Source: Streptomyces paludis
Lineage (GTDB): Bacteria > Actinomycetota > Actinomycetes > Streptomycetales > Streptomycetaceae
Direction of reading: 5' to 3'
DNA length: 64,000 nucleotides
Assembly: GCF_003344965.1 (NCBI RefSeq)
Contig: NZ_CP031194.1
Location: 7,192,001 to 7,256,000 of the forward strand
This document shows positions 45,464 through 53,349 of the stretch, piece after piece; the first letter of the stretch is position 1; the number at the start of each line of letters is the position of its first letter. The notes beneath the pieces were generated by a model that had not been told where the DNA came from, ran no database searches, and saw only the letters and a list, made by a program, of their open reading frames with translations. A program made the translations under genes and the position numbers.

Positions 45464-46966
45464 ATGACGCACACCGCCGACATCGACGTCCTCGTCGCCG
45501 GAGCCGGCCCGACCGGCTCCGCCCTGGCAGCCGACCTGCAACGGCGCGGTCTTCGCGTCCGTATCGTCAACAAGGCGCCGCACGCCTTCGAGGGCTCCCG
45601 CGCCAAGGGGATTCAGCCTCGAACCCAGGAAGTCTTCGAGGATCTCGGTGTTCTGCGCGAGGCGCACGCGGAGGGAGGACCCTATCCGCTCGCGGGACTC
45701 CACCTCGGGCCTGTCGCCGTGCCCTGGAAAATGCAGCAGCGGAACAAGCCGACCCCGGACGTCCCCTACCCGAACATCCTGCTGCTGCCGCAGCACCGCA
45801 CCGACGCCCTCCTGCATCGGCTGCTCGGACGCCTCGGACTGCGCATCGAGTACGGGGTCGCCCTCGAAGGCTTCGAGCAGGACACCGACGGCGTCACGGC
45901 GACACTCTCCACCGGCGAGCGGGTACGCAGCAAGTACCTCGTCGGCGCCGACGGCGGAGCGAGCGCCGTCCGGACCGCCACGGGGCTCGGCTTCGCCGGA
46001 GAAACCGACGACTCCGACAAGACGCTCATCATCGACGGCACGATCGACGGCCTGTCCCACGACCGCTGGCACATGTGGCCCCGCGCATCCGCGGGTGCGT
46101 GCCCGCTGCCCCACTCCGACCAGTTCCAGGTGATGATCCGGCTGAAGCCGGGCGACAGTCCGGACCTCGAACACGGCGCCCTGGCCGACCGGTTCTACGC
46201 GCTCGTCGGCCTCAAGCTCCGTGACATCACCTGGACCTCGGTCTTCCGGCCCAACGTCCGACTCGTCGAGCACTACCGTCTGGGCCGGGTTTTCCTGGCG
46301 GGCGACGCCGCCCATGTGCACACCCCGGCCGGTGCGCAGGGTCTCAACACAGGTGTGCAAGACGCCTACAACCTGGGCTGGAAGCTCGGCCAGACGATCG
46401 CCGGCGCGCCGGACAGCCTGCTGGACAGCTACGAGGCCGAACGGCTCCCGATCGCCGCGAAGGTCCTCGGCAAGTCCAGCGAGCTCTACGAGAGCCTCCG
46501 TGACCACCGGGTCGCCGGTCTGAAGCGTGGCGACGAAGAGCGGCAGCTCTCGCTCTCCTACCGTGGGGGCCCGCTGGCCCCCGAGGACGCACCGGCCACC
46601 AAGACCCTGCGGGTGGGAGACCGCGCACCGGACTCGCCGTGCTCCACCCGCGACACCGGCCGCCTGTTCGACCTTTTGCGAGGACCGCACTTCACCTTGC
46701 TGGCCTTCGGCCCCGCCGCGGCCGAGGCTCTGCCCCACCTGAGGTGGCCGGCCGAAGGCGCCGAACTGCGCCGCTACGAAGTCCGTGGCGGGCGTGGAAC
46801 CGACAGTGGCCACATCACCGATGACACCGGCCAACTGGCCGACATCTACGGCGTTCACGGTGACGCGCTGATCCTGATCCGGCCCGACGGATACATCGCC
46901 GGTATCGTCACGGCCGACTGGGCGGCCTCCTTCGCCACCGTGACCGAGGCATTCACCCCCAGGTGA
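45464..46966 (+). CDS. FAD-dependent aromatic monooxygenase
   Basis: This 500-residue flavoprotein of the PHBH/phenol-hydroxylase-like group has FAD GAGPTG at 13-18 in DVLVAGAGPTGSALAADLQRRG, the DG motif VGADGGASAVRTATG and the FAD/ribityl motif VFLAGDAAHVHTPAGAQGLNTGVQDAYNLGWKL. A C-terminal thioredoxin-like domain (PHFTLLAFGPAAAEALPHL and ALILIRPDGYIAGIV) is present, as in polyketide or aromatic hydroxylases. GAGGTCG precedes the ATG. With the downstream hydrolase and amidohydrolase it suggests ring hydroxylation followed by hydrolysis of an aromatic compound. Confidence 0.9.
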   Translation: MTHTADIDVLVAGAGPTGSALAADLQRRGLRVRIVNKAPHAFEGSRAKGIQPRTQEVFEDLGVLREAHAEGGPYPLAGLHLGPVAVPWKMQQRNKPTPDVPYPNILLLPQHRTDALLHRLLGRLGLRIEYGVALEGFEQDTDGVTATLSTGERVRSKYLVGADGGASAVRTATGLGFAGETDDSDKTLIIDGTIDGLSHDRWHMWPRASAGACPLPHSDQFQVMIRLKPGDSPDLEHGALADRFYALVGLKLRDITWTSVFRPNVRLVEHYRLGRVFLAGDAAHVHTPAGAQGLNTGVQDAYNLGWKLGQTIAGAPDSLLDSYEAERLPIAAKVLGKSSELYESLRDHRVAGLKRGDEERQLSLSYRGGPLAPEDAPATKTLRVGDRAPDSPCSTRDTGRLFDLLRGPHFTLLAFGPAAAEALPHLRWPAEGAELRRYEVRGGRGTDSGHITDDTGQLADIYGVHGDALILIRPDGYIAGIVTADWAASFATVTEAFTPR

Positions 46967-47089
46967 GTCGGCGAAGCACCCGCACACGCCGTGAAGCGTT
47001 GCCGGATCAGGCGGGGGCACGTCCGCCCACGAGCCCTCGCCGGGCCGTTTCTTGGCGCCCTTGTCCTGACGCTCGGCAGGTAACAGCTC

Positions 47090-48043
47090 ATGGTCAATCA
47101 GCGCGCTGACGAGGAGACACCTCTCACGCTGCGGTGCGCTCCTGTCCGCCGGACCGAACAGAGGAGCTTCAGGAATGTCAGCACAGCAGGAGGCCGCCGA
47201 GGCCGGCTCGGCCTCGGTCGTGACCCTGGCGTTCGTCGCCGGGCGGTCTTCGCGCGGGCCGCTGAGTGTTACGCACGGGCTGCCGGACCGGGTGGTGACC
47301 ATGAGCGCGTCACGATCCACACCGAGTGCGGTCCCTTGGCGGGGTGGTGGGTACCCGCGAGCGGCATCCCGGTCGGCTCGGCCGTCGTTATCGGCGGTGT
47401 CGAAGGCTGGGCCATGGATTTCGACAGCATGGGCGTGGCGCTCGCGGACCGCGGCATTGACACGCTGCTGCTCGACGGCCCGGGCCAGGGCGAGACGAGG
47501 CTTACGCACGAGCACTACCTCACCGCCCAATGGTGCGACGCCTACGGGCGAGCCGTCGACTTCCTCGAAGAGCGCTCGCGGAGCCGGCGGATCGGCTTCA
47601 TCGGCAACAGCATGGGCGGCAGCATCGCCATGGCCGTCGCGGCGCGGGACACCCGGATCCGGGCGTGTGTCGGCAACGGCGGCGTCCACGCCCCGTGGCT
47701 CGTGCCGCCGACGATGGGAACCTTCTTCTCGAAGATGGTGGCCGCCTGCGGAACCGAGGACGCGGACCGTGCGGTGGGTGTGTGGAAGACTGTCACCCCC
47801 CTCACCGACGAGCCCAACGCGGGCTATCCCCTGCTCGTTGTGCAGGGCGGCAAGGACCCCATGGTCTCGATGGACCTCGCGCGGATCCTTCTGGGCGGTG
47901 CTCCCACGGACGACAAGCAGATGGTCGTCTTCTCGGACGGCAACCACTGCGTCTACAACCACAAGCACGACCGCGACGCATTCGTCGCCGATTGGGTGCG
48001 GGCGCGCCTCTGCGGCCTGCCGGGCCCCGCCTTCGTGGACTGA
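47090..48043 (+). CDS. Alpha/beta hydrolase with anomalous N-terminus
   Basis: From about residue 50 the protein is a clear alpha/beta hydrolase: YARAAGPGGDHERVTIHTECGPLAGWWVPAS, IDTLLLDGPGQGETR, nucleophile elbow IGFIGNSMGGSIAMAVAARD (Ser in GNSMGG), acid region LLVVQGGKDPMVS and catalytic His in FSDGNHCVYNH. It resembles the esterase/C-C hydrolase group that includes 2,6-dihydroxypseudooxynicotine hydrolase. Those proteins carry a long helical N-terminal region. Here residues 1-50 are Arg-rich and unlike it, suggesting truncation or frameshift. A start at 47175 with a better ribosome site lies in another frame. It may be only partly functional. Confidence 0.7.
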   Translation: MVNQRADEETPLTLRCAPVRRTEQRSFRNVSTAGGRRGRLGLGRDPGVRRRAVFARAAECYARAAGPGGDHERVTIHTECGPLAGWWVPASGIPVGSAVVIGGVEGWAMDFDSMGVALADRGIDTLLLDGPGQGETRLTHEHYLTAQWCDAYGRAVDFLEERSRSRRIGFIGNSMGGSIAMAVAARDTRIRACVGNGGVHAPWLVPPTMGTFFSKMVAACGTEDADRAVGVWKTVTPLTDEPNAGYPLLVVQGGKDPMVSMDLARILLGGAPTDDKQMVVFSDGNHCVYNHKHDRDAFVADWVRARLCGLPGPAFVD

Positions 48044-48056
48044 GAGGAAGTACCCC

Positions 48057-48863
48057 ATGCAGATCATCGACGCGCAGATCCACCTCTGGGGAGGCGAGAG
48101 CGCGCCGCCGCACCACTGGCGCGCGCCGTACACCGTCGACTCCGCTCTGCGTGACATGGACGAGGCCGGCGTGGACCGCGCCGTCAACTGCCCGGCGATC
48201 TGGGACGCCGACGCGAACGACTACGCCGTAGAGGCGGCGAAACAGCATCCCGAGAGGTTCGCGACCCTCGGCTGGTTCCCGCTCGATGACACCGCGGACG
48301 GCTCCCCGGTCGATACGTGGCTGGACAAGCCCGGCATGCTGGGCCTGCGTTTCATGCTGGCGGCACCTGATTCGGCCGACCGCCTCGCGTCGGGCGGCCT
48401 CGACTGGCTGTGGGCGGCCGCGGACCGCCGCGGCATCGCCATGGGCGTCATGGTTCTGCCTCCGTATCTGCCCGCCGTCGGTGACATCGCCGCGCGCTTT
48501 CCCGGGATGCGGGTGATGATCGACCACCTCGCGGTGAACCCTTTCGAAAAGCTGCCCGCGGCGGCCGCGCATCTGGACACCCTGCTCGCCCTCGCGCGCC
48601 ATCCCAACGTCGCGGTCAAGGCCACGGGTGTGCCGTCCATGGCAACCGACCCGTACCCGTTCGCCAGCACTCACGGAGTGCTGCGGCAGGTCTTCGACGC
48701 GTACGGAGCCGAGCGCATGTTCTGGGGCACGGACATTACGCGTCTCCACTGTTCGTGGCGCGAGGCGGTGACGCTGTTCGCCGAGGAACTGCCCTGGTTG
48801 CGGGTGCGTGACCTGGAGTTGGTCATGGGCCGCGCCGTGGCCGACTGGATCGGCTGGAACTGA
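48057..48863 (+). CDS. Amidohydrolase (amidohydrolase 2 family)
   Basis: This 268-residue TIM-barrel hydrolase of the COG3618-like group acts on lactones or amides and includes LigI-type enzymes. It starts MQIIDAQIHLWGGE, where the usual first metal motif HxH is reduced to one His (Q-I-H). Then come LGWFPLDDTADG, MLGLRFMLAAP, VMIDHLAVNPFE, VKATGVPSMA and a late Asp in FWGTDITRLHC. GAGGAAG lies eight bases before the ATG and only 13 bases separate it from the hydrolase, so they form one unit. A ring-opening hydrolysis role is likely. Confidence 0.88.
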   Translation: MQIIDAQIHLWGGESAPPHHWRAPYTVDSALRDMDEAGVDRAVNCPAIWDADANDYAVEAAKQHPERFATLGWFPLDDTADGSPVDTWLDKPGMLGLRFMLAAPDSADRLASGGLDWLWAAADRRGIAMGVMVLPPYLPAVGDIAARFPGMRVMIDHLAVNPFEKLPAAAAHLDTLLALARHPNVAVKATGVPSMATDPYPFASTHGVLRQVFDAYGAERMFWGTDITRLHCSWREAVTLFAEELPWLRVRDLELVMGRAVADWIGWN

Positions 48864-48918
48864 GCTCCTGACCCCATGGATCCAGCGCGACCAGTGGTGC
48901 GCCGCTCATCCTGGGCGC

Positions 48919-48945
48919 CAAATTTTTGTAATGATAGATTTTCAA
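48919..48945 (+). promoter_or_regulatory. A/T-rich element upstream of the GH-like gene
   Basis: A short stretch around AAATTTTTGTAATGATAG stands out in an otherwise GC-rich sequence, 130 bases before the glycosidase-like gene. A TAATGAT-like -10 is possible, but no confident -35 is seen. Confidence 0.35.
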
Positions 48946-49077
48946 TGCCGGGACTTCGTGGTCGGCACCACGCGATGCCGTACGTACGAGGGGCGCGCGC
49001 CGGCCGTCCGGCGTCCCGGCGGCCATCGTCGTTACGGCCGGAAGCAGCCGCAGAGGCCACTACCAGGAACGGTGACC

Positions 49078-51195
49078 ATGATCGACCGTGAAGCCCTCGT
49101 CCGCCGCCACACCATCGAGATCACCCGGCCCGACCCTTCTCATGTCCTGACAGTCGGGAACGGCGACTTCGCCTACACCGCGGACATCACCGGCATGCAG
49201 ACCTTCGTCTCGTACCACGACCAGTCCGCGGCCCTCGCCGAGCAGCGGCTCGCCGTCCACAACGCGACCATGTCGAACTGGGGCTGGCACTCCATGCCCA
49301 ACCCCGACGGATTCGTCCTCGACGACGCGATGTCGACCTACCGGACCTCACGCGGGCCCGTGCGGTACCCGGACAAGTTCGACATCGCCTCGATCATGGG
49401 CGGCGAGGTGCCCGAGGAGTCCCGCGCCGGGGCCTGGCTGCACACGAACCCGCACCGGATCGACCTCGGGCGGGTCGGACTGCGGTTGCGTTCCGCTCCC
49501 GGTGCCGAGCCGGAGACGGACCCCGGAGCGCTCACGAACCCCTGTCAGCGGCTGGACCTGTGGACGGGCACGATCACCAGCGGTTTCGAGTACGCGGGTC
49601 ATGAGGTACGGGTCACCACGGTCGCCCATCCGCACCACGCGCGGGTCGCCTTCCGTATCGAGTCGGAGCTGCTGGCGAGCGGCCTCGCGGGTGTCGTCCT
49701 GCGCTTCCCCTACGCCAGCGACGGCTTCTTCCGGACCTCCGACTGGACCGGGCCCGCCCGGCACGAGTCGACCCCGGAGCGGCTGGGGGAGCGGTCGGCC
49801 CGGATCCGGCGGGTGCTCGACGACACGGTCTACGCGGTACGGCTGGACTGGACCGAGGGGGCGTTCTCCGCGACCCGGGAGCCGCACGAGTTCGAACTGA
49901 CCGGTTCGGCGACCGTACTGGAGCTTGTGGTCGGCTTCGCTCCGGGTGAGGAACCAGGAGGCGACACGTTCGCGTCCGTGGCCGGCGCTGCCGAGGCATG
50001 GTGGCGCGGCTTCTGGACCGCAGGTGCCGCGGTCGACTTCGCGGGCAGCACCGATCCGCGGGCGGCGGAGCTGGAGCGCCGTGTCGTGCTGTCGCAGTAT
50101 CAGACCGCTGTGAACAACTCCGGTTCCCTCCCGCCCCAGGAGTCGGGACTCGTCGCCAATTCCTGGCAGGGCAAGTTCCATCTGGAGATGCACTGGTGGC
50201 ACGCTGCTCACTTCGCCGCCTGGGGCCGCCCCGAACTGCTCGCCCGCAGTATGGACTGGTATCTGTCCATCCTCGAATCCGCGCGGGAAACCGCCCGGCG
50301 GCAGAGCTACGAGGGGGCTCGCTGGCCCAAGCACATCGGCCCCGACGGCCGGGAGAGCCCGTCGGACATCGGCGCGCTGCTTGTCTGGCAGCAGCCGCAT
50401 CCCCTCTATCTGCTCGAACTGCTCTACCGCGGTGCGCAGGAGGAGCGGCGGACGGAGCTGGTGGCCCGTTTCGCCGAACTCGTCCAGGAGACGGCCCAGT
50501 TCATGGTCTCCTTCGTGGAGGAGCGGTCGGGCGTCTACCATCTGCCCGCGCCCGTGATGCCCGCGCAGGAGTTCTACGACGCGAAGACCACCGAGGATCC
50601 CACCTTCGAACTCGCCTACTGGTGGTACGGGCTGCAGATCGCCCAGTCCTGGCGCGAGCGTCTTGGCCTGGACCGGGACAAGCGGTGGCAGCACGTCCAG
50701 GACAACCTGGCCACGCCGCACCGGGATCCGGACCGCGGGACGTACTCGGCGATCGCGACCGTCCCCCATCTCCGTCGCGACGACCACCCGTCGATGCTGT
50801 GCGCCCTCGGTGTCGTCCCCGCCGGACCGCTCATCGACGCGCGCGTGATGGAGGCGACGTTGCTGGATGTCCTCGACGACTGGCAGTGGGATTCCGCCTG
50901 GGGATGGGACTTCCCGGCCATGGCGATGACCGCTGCCCGTGTCGGCCGCCCCGATCTCGCCGTGGACGTCCTGCTCATGGACACACCGAAGAACACGTAC
51001 TCGTTGGTCGGCCACAATCCGCAGTTCGGCAGCCCCCTGCCGCTCTACAACGCGGCCAACGGTGGCCTGCTCGCCGCGGTGTCCCTCATGGCGGCAGGCT
51101 GGGACGCCACCGACGCCACCGGTTCCGACTGCCCGGGTTTCCCGCGTGACGGCCGCTGGCAGGTGCGGCACGAGGGCTTCAACGTCTGGCCGTGA
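49078..51195 (+). CDS. Six-hairpin glycosidase-like protein
   Basis: This 705-residue protein has a beta-sandwich N-domain (VLTVGNGDFAYTADITGMQTFVSYHDQ; FEYAGHEVRVTTVAHPHHARVAFRIES) and a C-terminal (alpha/alpha)6 toroid rich in Trp (WQGKFHLEMHWWHAAHFAAWGRPELL, ESPSDIGALLVWQQPHPLYLLELLYR, WQWDSAWGWDFPAMAMTA). This layout resembles GH65/GH95-type enzymes, with the Glu of KFHLEMHWWH as a candidate acid. No signal peptide is seen, so it would act on imported oligosaccharides. The ATG follows AGGA nine bases upstream. The exact family and substrate are uncertain. Confidence 0.78.
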   Translation: MIDREALVRRHTIEITRPDPSHVLTVGNGDFAYTADITGMQTFVSYHDQSAALAEQRLAVHNATMSNWGWHSMPNPDGFVLDDAMSTYRTSRGPVRYPDKFDIASIMGGEVPEESRAGAWLHTNPHRIDLGRVGLRLRSAPGAEPETDPGALTNPCQRLDLWTGTITSGFEYAGHEVRVTTVAHPHHARVAFRIESELLASGLAGVVLRFPYASDGFFRTSDWTGPARHESTPERLGERSARIRRVLDDTVYAVRLDWTEGAFSATREPHEFELTGSATVLELVVGFAPGEEPGGDTFASVAGAAEAWWRGFWTAGAAVDFAGSTDPRAAELERRVVLSQYQTAVNNSGSLPPQESGLVANSWQGKFHLEMHWWHAAHFAAWGRPELLARSMDWYLSILESARETARRQSYEGARWPKHIGPDGRESPSDIGALLVWQQPHPLYLLELLYRGAQEERRTELVARFAELVQETAQFMVSFVEERSGVYHLPAPVMPAQEFYDAKTTEDPTFELAYWWYGLQIAQSWRERLGLDRDKRWQHVQDNLATPHRDPDRGTYSAIATVPHLRRDDHPSMLCALGVVPAGPLIDARVMEATLLDVLDDWQWDSAWGWDFPAMAMTAARVGRPDLAVDVLLMDTPKNTYSLVGHNPQFGSPLPLYNAANGGLLAAVSLMAAGWDATDATGSDCPGFPRDGRWQVRHEGFNVWP

Positions 51196-51323
51196 CATCC
51201 GACGACGAGACGGCCTCCGGCGGCGCGTCCCGCGGCACGGCCGGAGGCCGGCGACCGTCCGGACACAACAACGCGCGCCGTACGCCGACTCGCCGACGAA
51301 CACGGTGAAGTACGGTCTGGCGG

Positions 51324-51965
51324 GTGACGAACCAGCGAAAGCCGCGAGGCCCGTACCGCAAGAGCGCGGAACGTCGGGAGCAGATCCTCCAGGCCGCTTA
51401 CGAGGCCATCGACGAGCACGGGGAACGAGCCTCGCTCCAGGACATCGCCGACCGGGTCGGAGTGACGCAGCCGGCGCTGACCTACTACTTCCCCACGCGC
51501 GACGATCTGCTTCTCGCGGTCCTGGAACGGAGGGACGTGGTCGGCAAGGCTTTCGCCGTCGCCGCCGAGGAAGAGCGGCCCATGATCGACAGCATGGTGG
51601 CCAGTACACGCCACACCACCGATCACCCCGGCCTGGCCAAGCTGTACGTCACGCTCTCGGCGGCGGCCACCGATCCGGAAAGCCCGGCGCACCGGTACTT
51701 CGCCGAGCGCTACAGCGGCCTCGCTGCCGAGGTCACCGAGTACATCCAGGAGCAGCAGCGAACCGGCGAGGTACGGGCCGACGAACCGGCGGAACACCTG
51801 GCCCGGACCCTGCTGGCGGTACTGGACGGGCTGCAGATCCAGTGGATGCACGACCCCACGGTCGACATCGCGGCCGTCGCCGAGACATTCACCCGCATGC
51901 TGGTGCCTCCGGCCGGCTCGGGGCAACAGACCGGCTCGGGGCAGGCCGCCGAGCCGGCCGGCTGA
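51324..51965 (+). CDS. TetR/AcrR-family regulator
   Basis: This 213-residue regulator has the HTH RREQILQAAYEAIDEHGERASLQDIADRVGVTQPALTYYFPTRDDLLLAVLERRD and a TetR-like C-domain (HPGLAKLYVTLSAAATDPESPAHRYFAERY), typical of BetI-like members. The end is a Gly/Gln repeat (GSGQQTGSGQ). The GTG start has a TACGGT about ten bases upstream and no ribosome site, so a leaderless message is possible. It follows the glycosidase-like gene by 128 bases and converges with the LacI gene. Confidence 0.88.
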   Translation: MTNQRKPRGPYRKSAERREQILQAAYEAIDEHGERASLQDIADRVGVTQPALTYYFPTRDDLLLAVLERRDVVGKAFAVAAEEERPMIDSMVASTRHTTDHPGLAKLYVTLSAAATDPESPAHRYFAERYSGLAAEVTEYIQEQQRTGEVRADEPAEHLARTLLAVLDGLQIQWMHDPTVDIAAVAETFTRMLVPPAGSGQQTGSGQAAEPAG

Positions 51966-52011
51966 CCGGACGCAACAGGGACTCGGCAGCACCCCGCCGG
52001 TTCCGACGGGA

Positions 52012-52968
52012 TCAGGTGGTTTTCCCCTTGACCAGCCGGAGACGCACCTCGACGGGCTCCTCGACGAACCCGGCCTTGTCCAAACGGGAAAGGACCGACT
52101 GGACGTTCACCTCCGCCACCCGGGTCGTGTCGTACTCGATAGTCGTCAGCGGGGGGTGGGTGAGCCGGGAGAGAGGGGTGTGGTCCATGCCGATCAGCGC
52201 CAGATCCTCCGGCACGCGCCAGCGGCGGAGCGATGCGGCGTGGAGCAGGGCGGTCGCCACGTCGTCGTTGTAGCAACCGACGGCGAAGCCCGGGCTGTCG
52301 AGCTGGTCCAGCGCGGCCACCGCGTCCTCGGCATTGATCCCGAGAGTGAGAATCCGCGGGCTTTCGATGCCGCGCGCGCGGCATTCGTTCACGAACTCGC
52401 GCTCGCGGGGACCTCCGAAGGTGTCCCCTCGCACATCGCGCACGTGGGCGTAGGCGAGACGCCGATGGCCCAGGTCGATCAGATGGCGCGCCTGCAGTCT
52501 GCCGATCTCGGAGTTGACGTCCGGGTGTGACGCGGTATTCGGGTCGATGGCCTCGACACCCCTGCTCTCGAGCAGCCGTCTGTCTTCTTCGGGGAACGGC
52601 GTGAGGGACAGGATCGCCCGGGGCTTGAGCCCGATCACCAGACGGTCCAGTGATGCCGCGCCATGTGTCGAGAGCCGCAGGACCAGGGCGAGTCCGCGTT
52701 TCGCCAACTCGTCGGTCAGCGCACCGTAGATGTCCTGGAGGTTGCCACCGAAGGTGGTGTCGGGGATGAGCGCGATGACGATGTCGCTCGACCCCTTGGC
52801 CAGCGTCCGCCCCGCGGCGGAGGGCTCGTAGCCGAGTTCGGCGACGGCCTGACGGACCCGGTCCTGGGTCTCGGCCGTGAAGGATCCGCCTCGGCCGTTC
52901 AAGATCTGGCTGACGGTGGACCGTGAAACACCGGCCCTGTCGGCCACGTCCTGACTGGTGGCGACCAC
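52012..52968 (-). CDS. LacI-family transcriptional regulator
   Basis: This 318-residue regulator has the N-terminal HTH and hinge helix TSQDVADRAGVSRSTVSQILNGRGGSFTAETQDRVRQAVAELGYEPSAAGRTL and a periplasmic-binding-like sugar domain (VGCYNDDVATALLHAASLRRWRVPEDLALIGMDHTPLS). The GTG at 52968 is used because GGGAGG lies just upstream and family proteins start here; the open frame runs 23 codons further. It is divergent from the MFS symporter with three operator copies between them, so it probably represses itself and the glycoside-utilisation genes. Confidence 0.92.
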   Translation of the reverse strand: MVATSQDVADRAGVSRSTVSQILNGRGGSFTAETQDRVRQAVAELGYEPSAAGRTLAKGSSDIVIALIPDTTFGGNLQDIYGALTDELAKRGLALVLRLSTHGAASLDRLVIGLKPRAILSLTPFPEEDRRLLESRGVEAIDPNTASHPDVNSEIGRLQARHLIDLGHRRLAYAHVRDVRGDTFGGPREREFVNECRARGIESPRILTLGINAEDAVAALDQLDSPGFAVGCYNDDVATALLHAASLRRWRVPEDLALIGMDHTPLSRLTHPPLTTIEYDTTRVAEVNVQSVLSRLDKAGFVEEPVEVRLRLVKGKTT

Positions 52969-53023
52969 CGTTGCCTCCCGTTGCCTCGTTGTCGGAACCG
53001 TTCGGATCCCACTGTAGCGCTCA

Positions 53024-53036
53024 TTGACGCGCGACA
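53024..53036. promoter_or_regulatory. LacI operator O1
   Basis: TTGACGCGCGACA, one of three near-identical sites in the LacI-MFS intergenic region and the one nearest the LacI gene. It is a 12-bp near-palindrome around CGCG, as LacI-family proteins prefer. Confidence 0.7.
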
Positions 53037-53054
53037 TCTGTCACCTTCAACCTA

Positions 53055-53068
53055 TTGACGCGCGTCAA
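53055..53068. promoter_or_regulatory. LacI operator O2 (perfect palindrome)
   Basis: The perfect 14-bp palindrome TTGACGCGCGTCAA. Its left half doubles as a TTGACG -35 box for the MFS promoter (TTATGT at 53079-53084 as -10, 18-base spacer), so binding would block RNA polymerase directly. Confidence 0.75.
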
Positions 53069-53086
53069 GGGTGCCTGTTTATGTAA

Positions 53087-53099
53087 TTGACGCGCGACA
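53087..53099. promoter_or_regulatory. LacI operator O3
   Basis: TTGACGCGCGACA again, just after the -10 of the MFS promoter, at the expected transcription start. It lies 32 bases from O2, which lies 31 bases from O1, putting all three on the same face of the helix. Confidence 0.7.
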
Positions 53100-53260
53100 C
53101 CAACGCAACGCCGATGTATCACGACCAAGTCGGCGGACCTCGGCGTTCGCCCCACGGGCCGTGATCCGGCCCGAGGCCCGGGACGACGTCAGGCCAACCG
53201 TCCGAGCCGACGGGGGCGACACAGCCCGGCCCGAATCGCGCGCAGGCGCCGTACACCTTC

Positions 53261-53292
53261 AAAGCGCCAGTTCCCCAAAGCGCCAGTTCCCC
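53261..53292. repeat. Tandem duplication of 16 bp
   Basis: AAAGCGCCAGTTCCCC occurs twice head to tail in the 5' untranslated region of the MFS gene, about 60 bases before its start. It looks like a recent slippage duplication. Confidence 0.85.
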
Positions 53293-53349
53293 GAGCCCGG
53301 CCTCACCACAAGCACGACGCACCGTATTTCCAGGGACGAAGGAGTCCTC

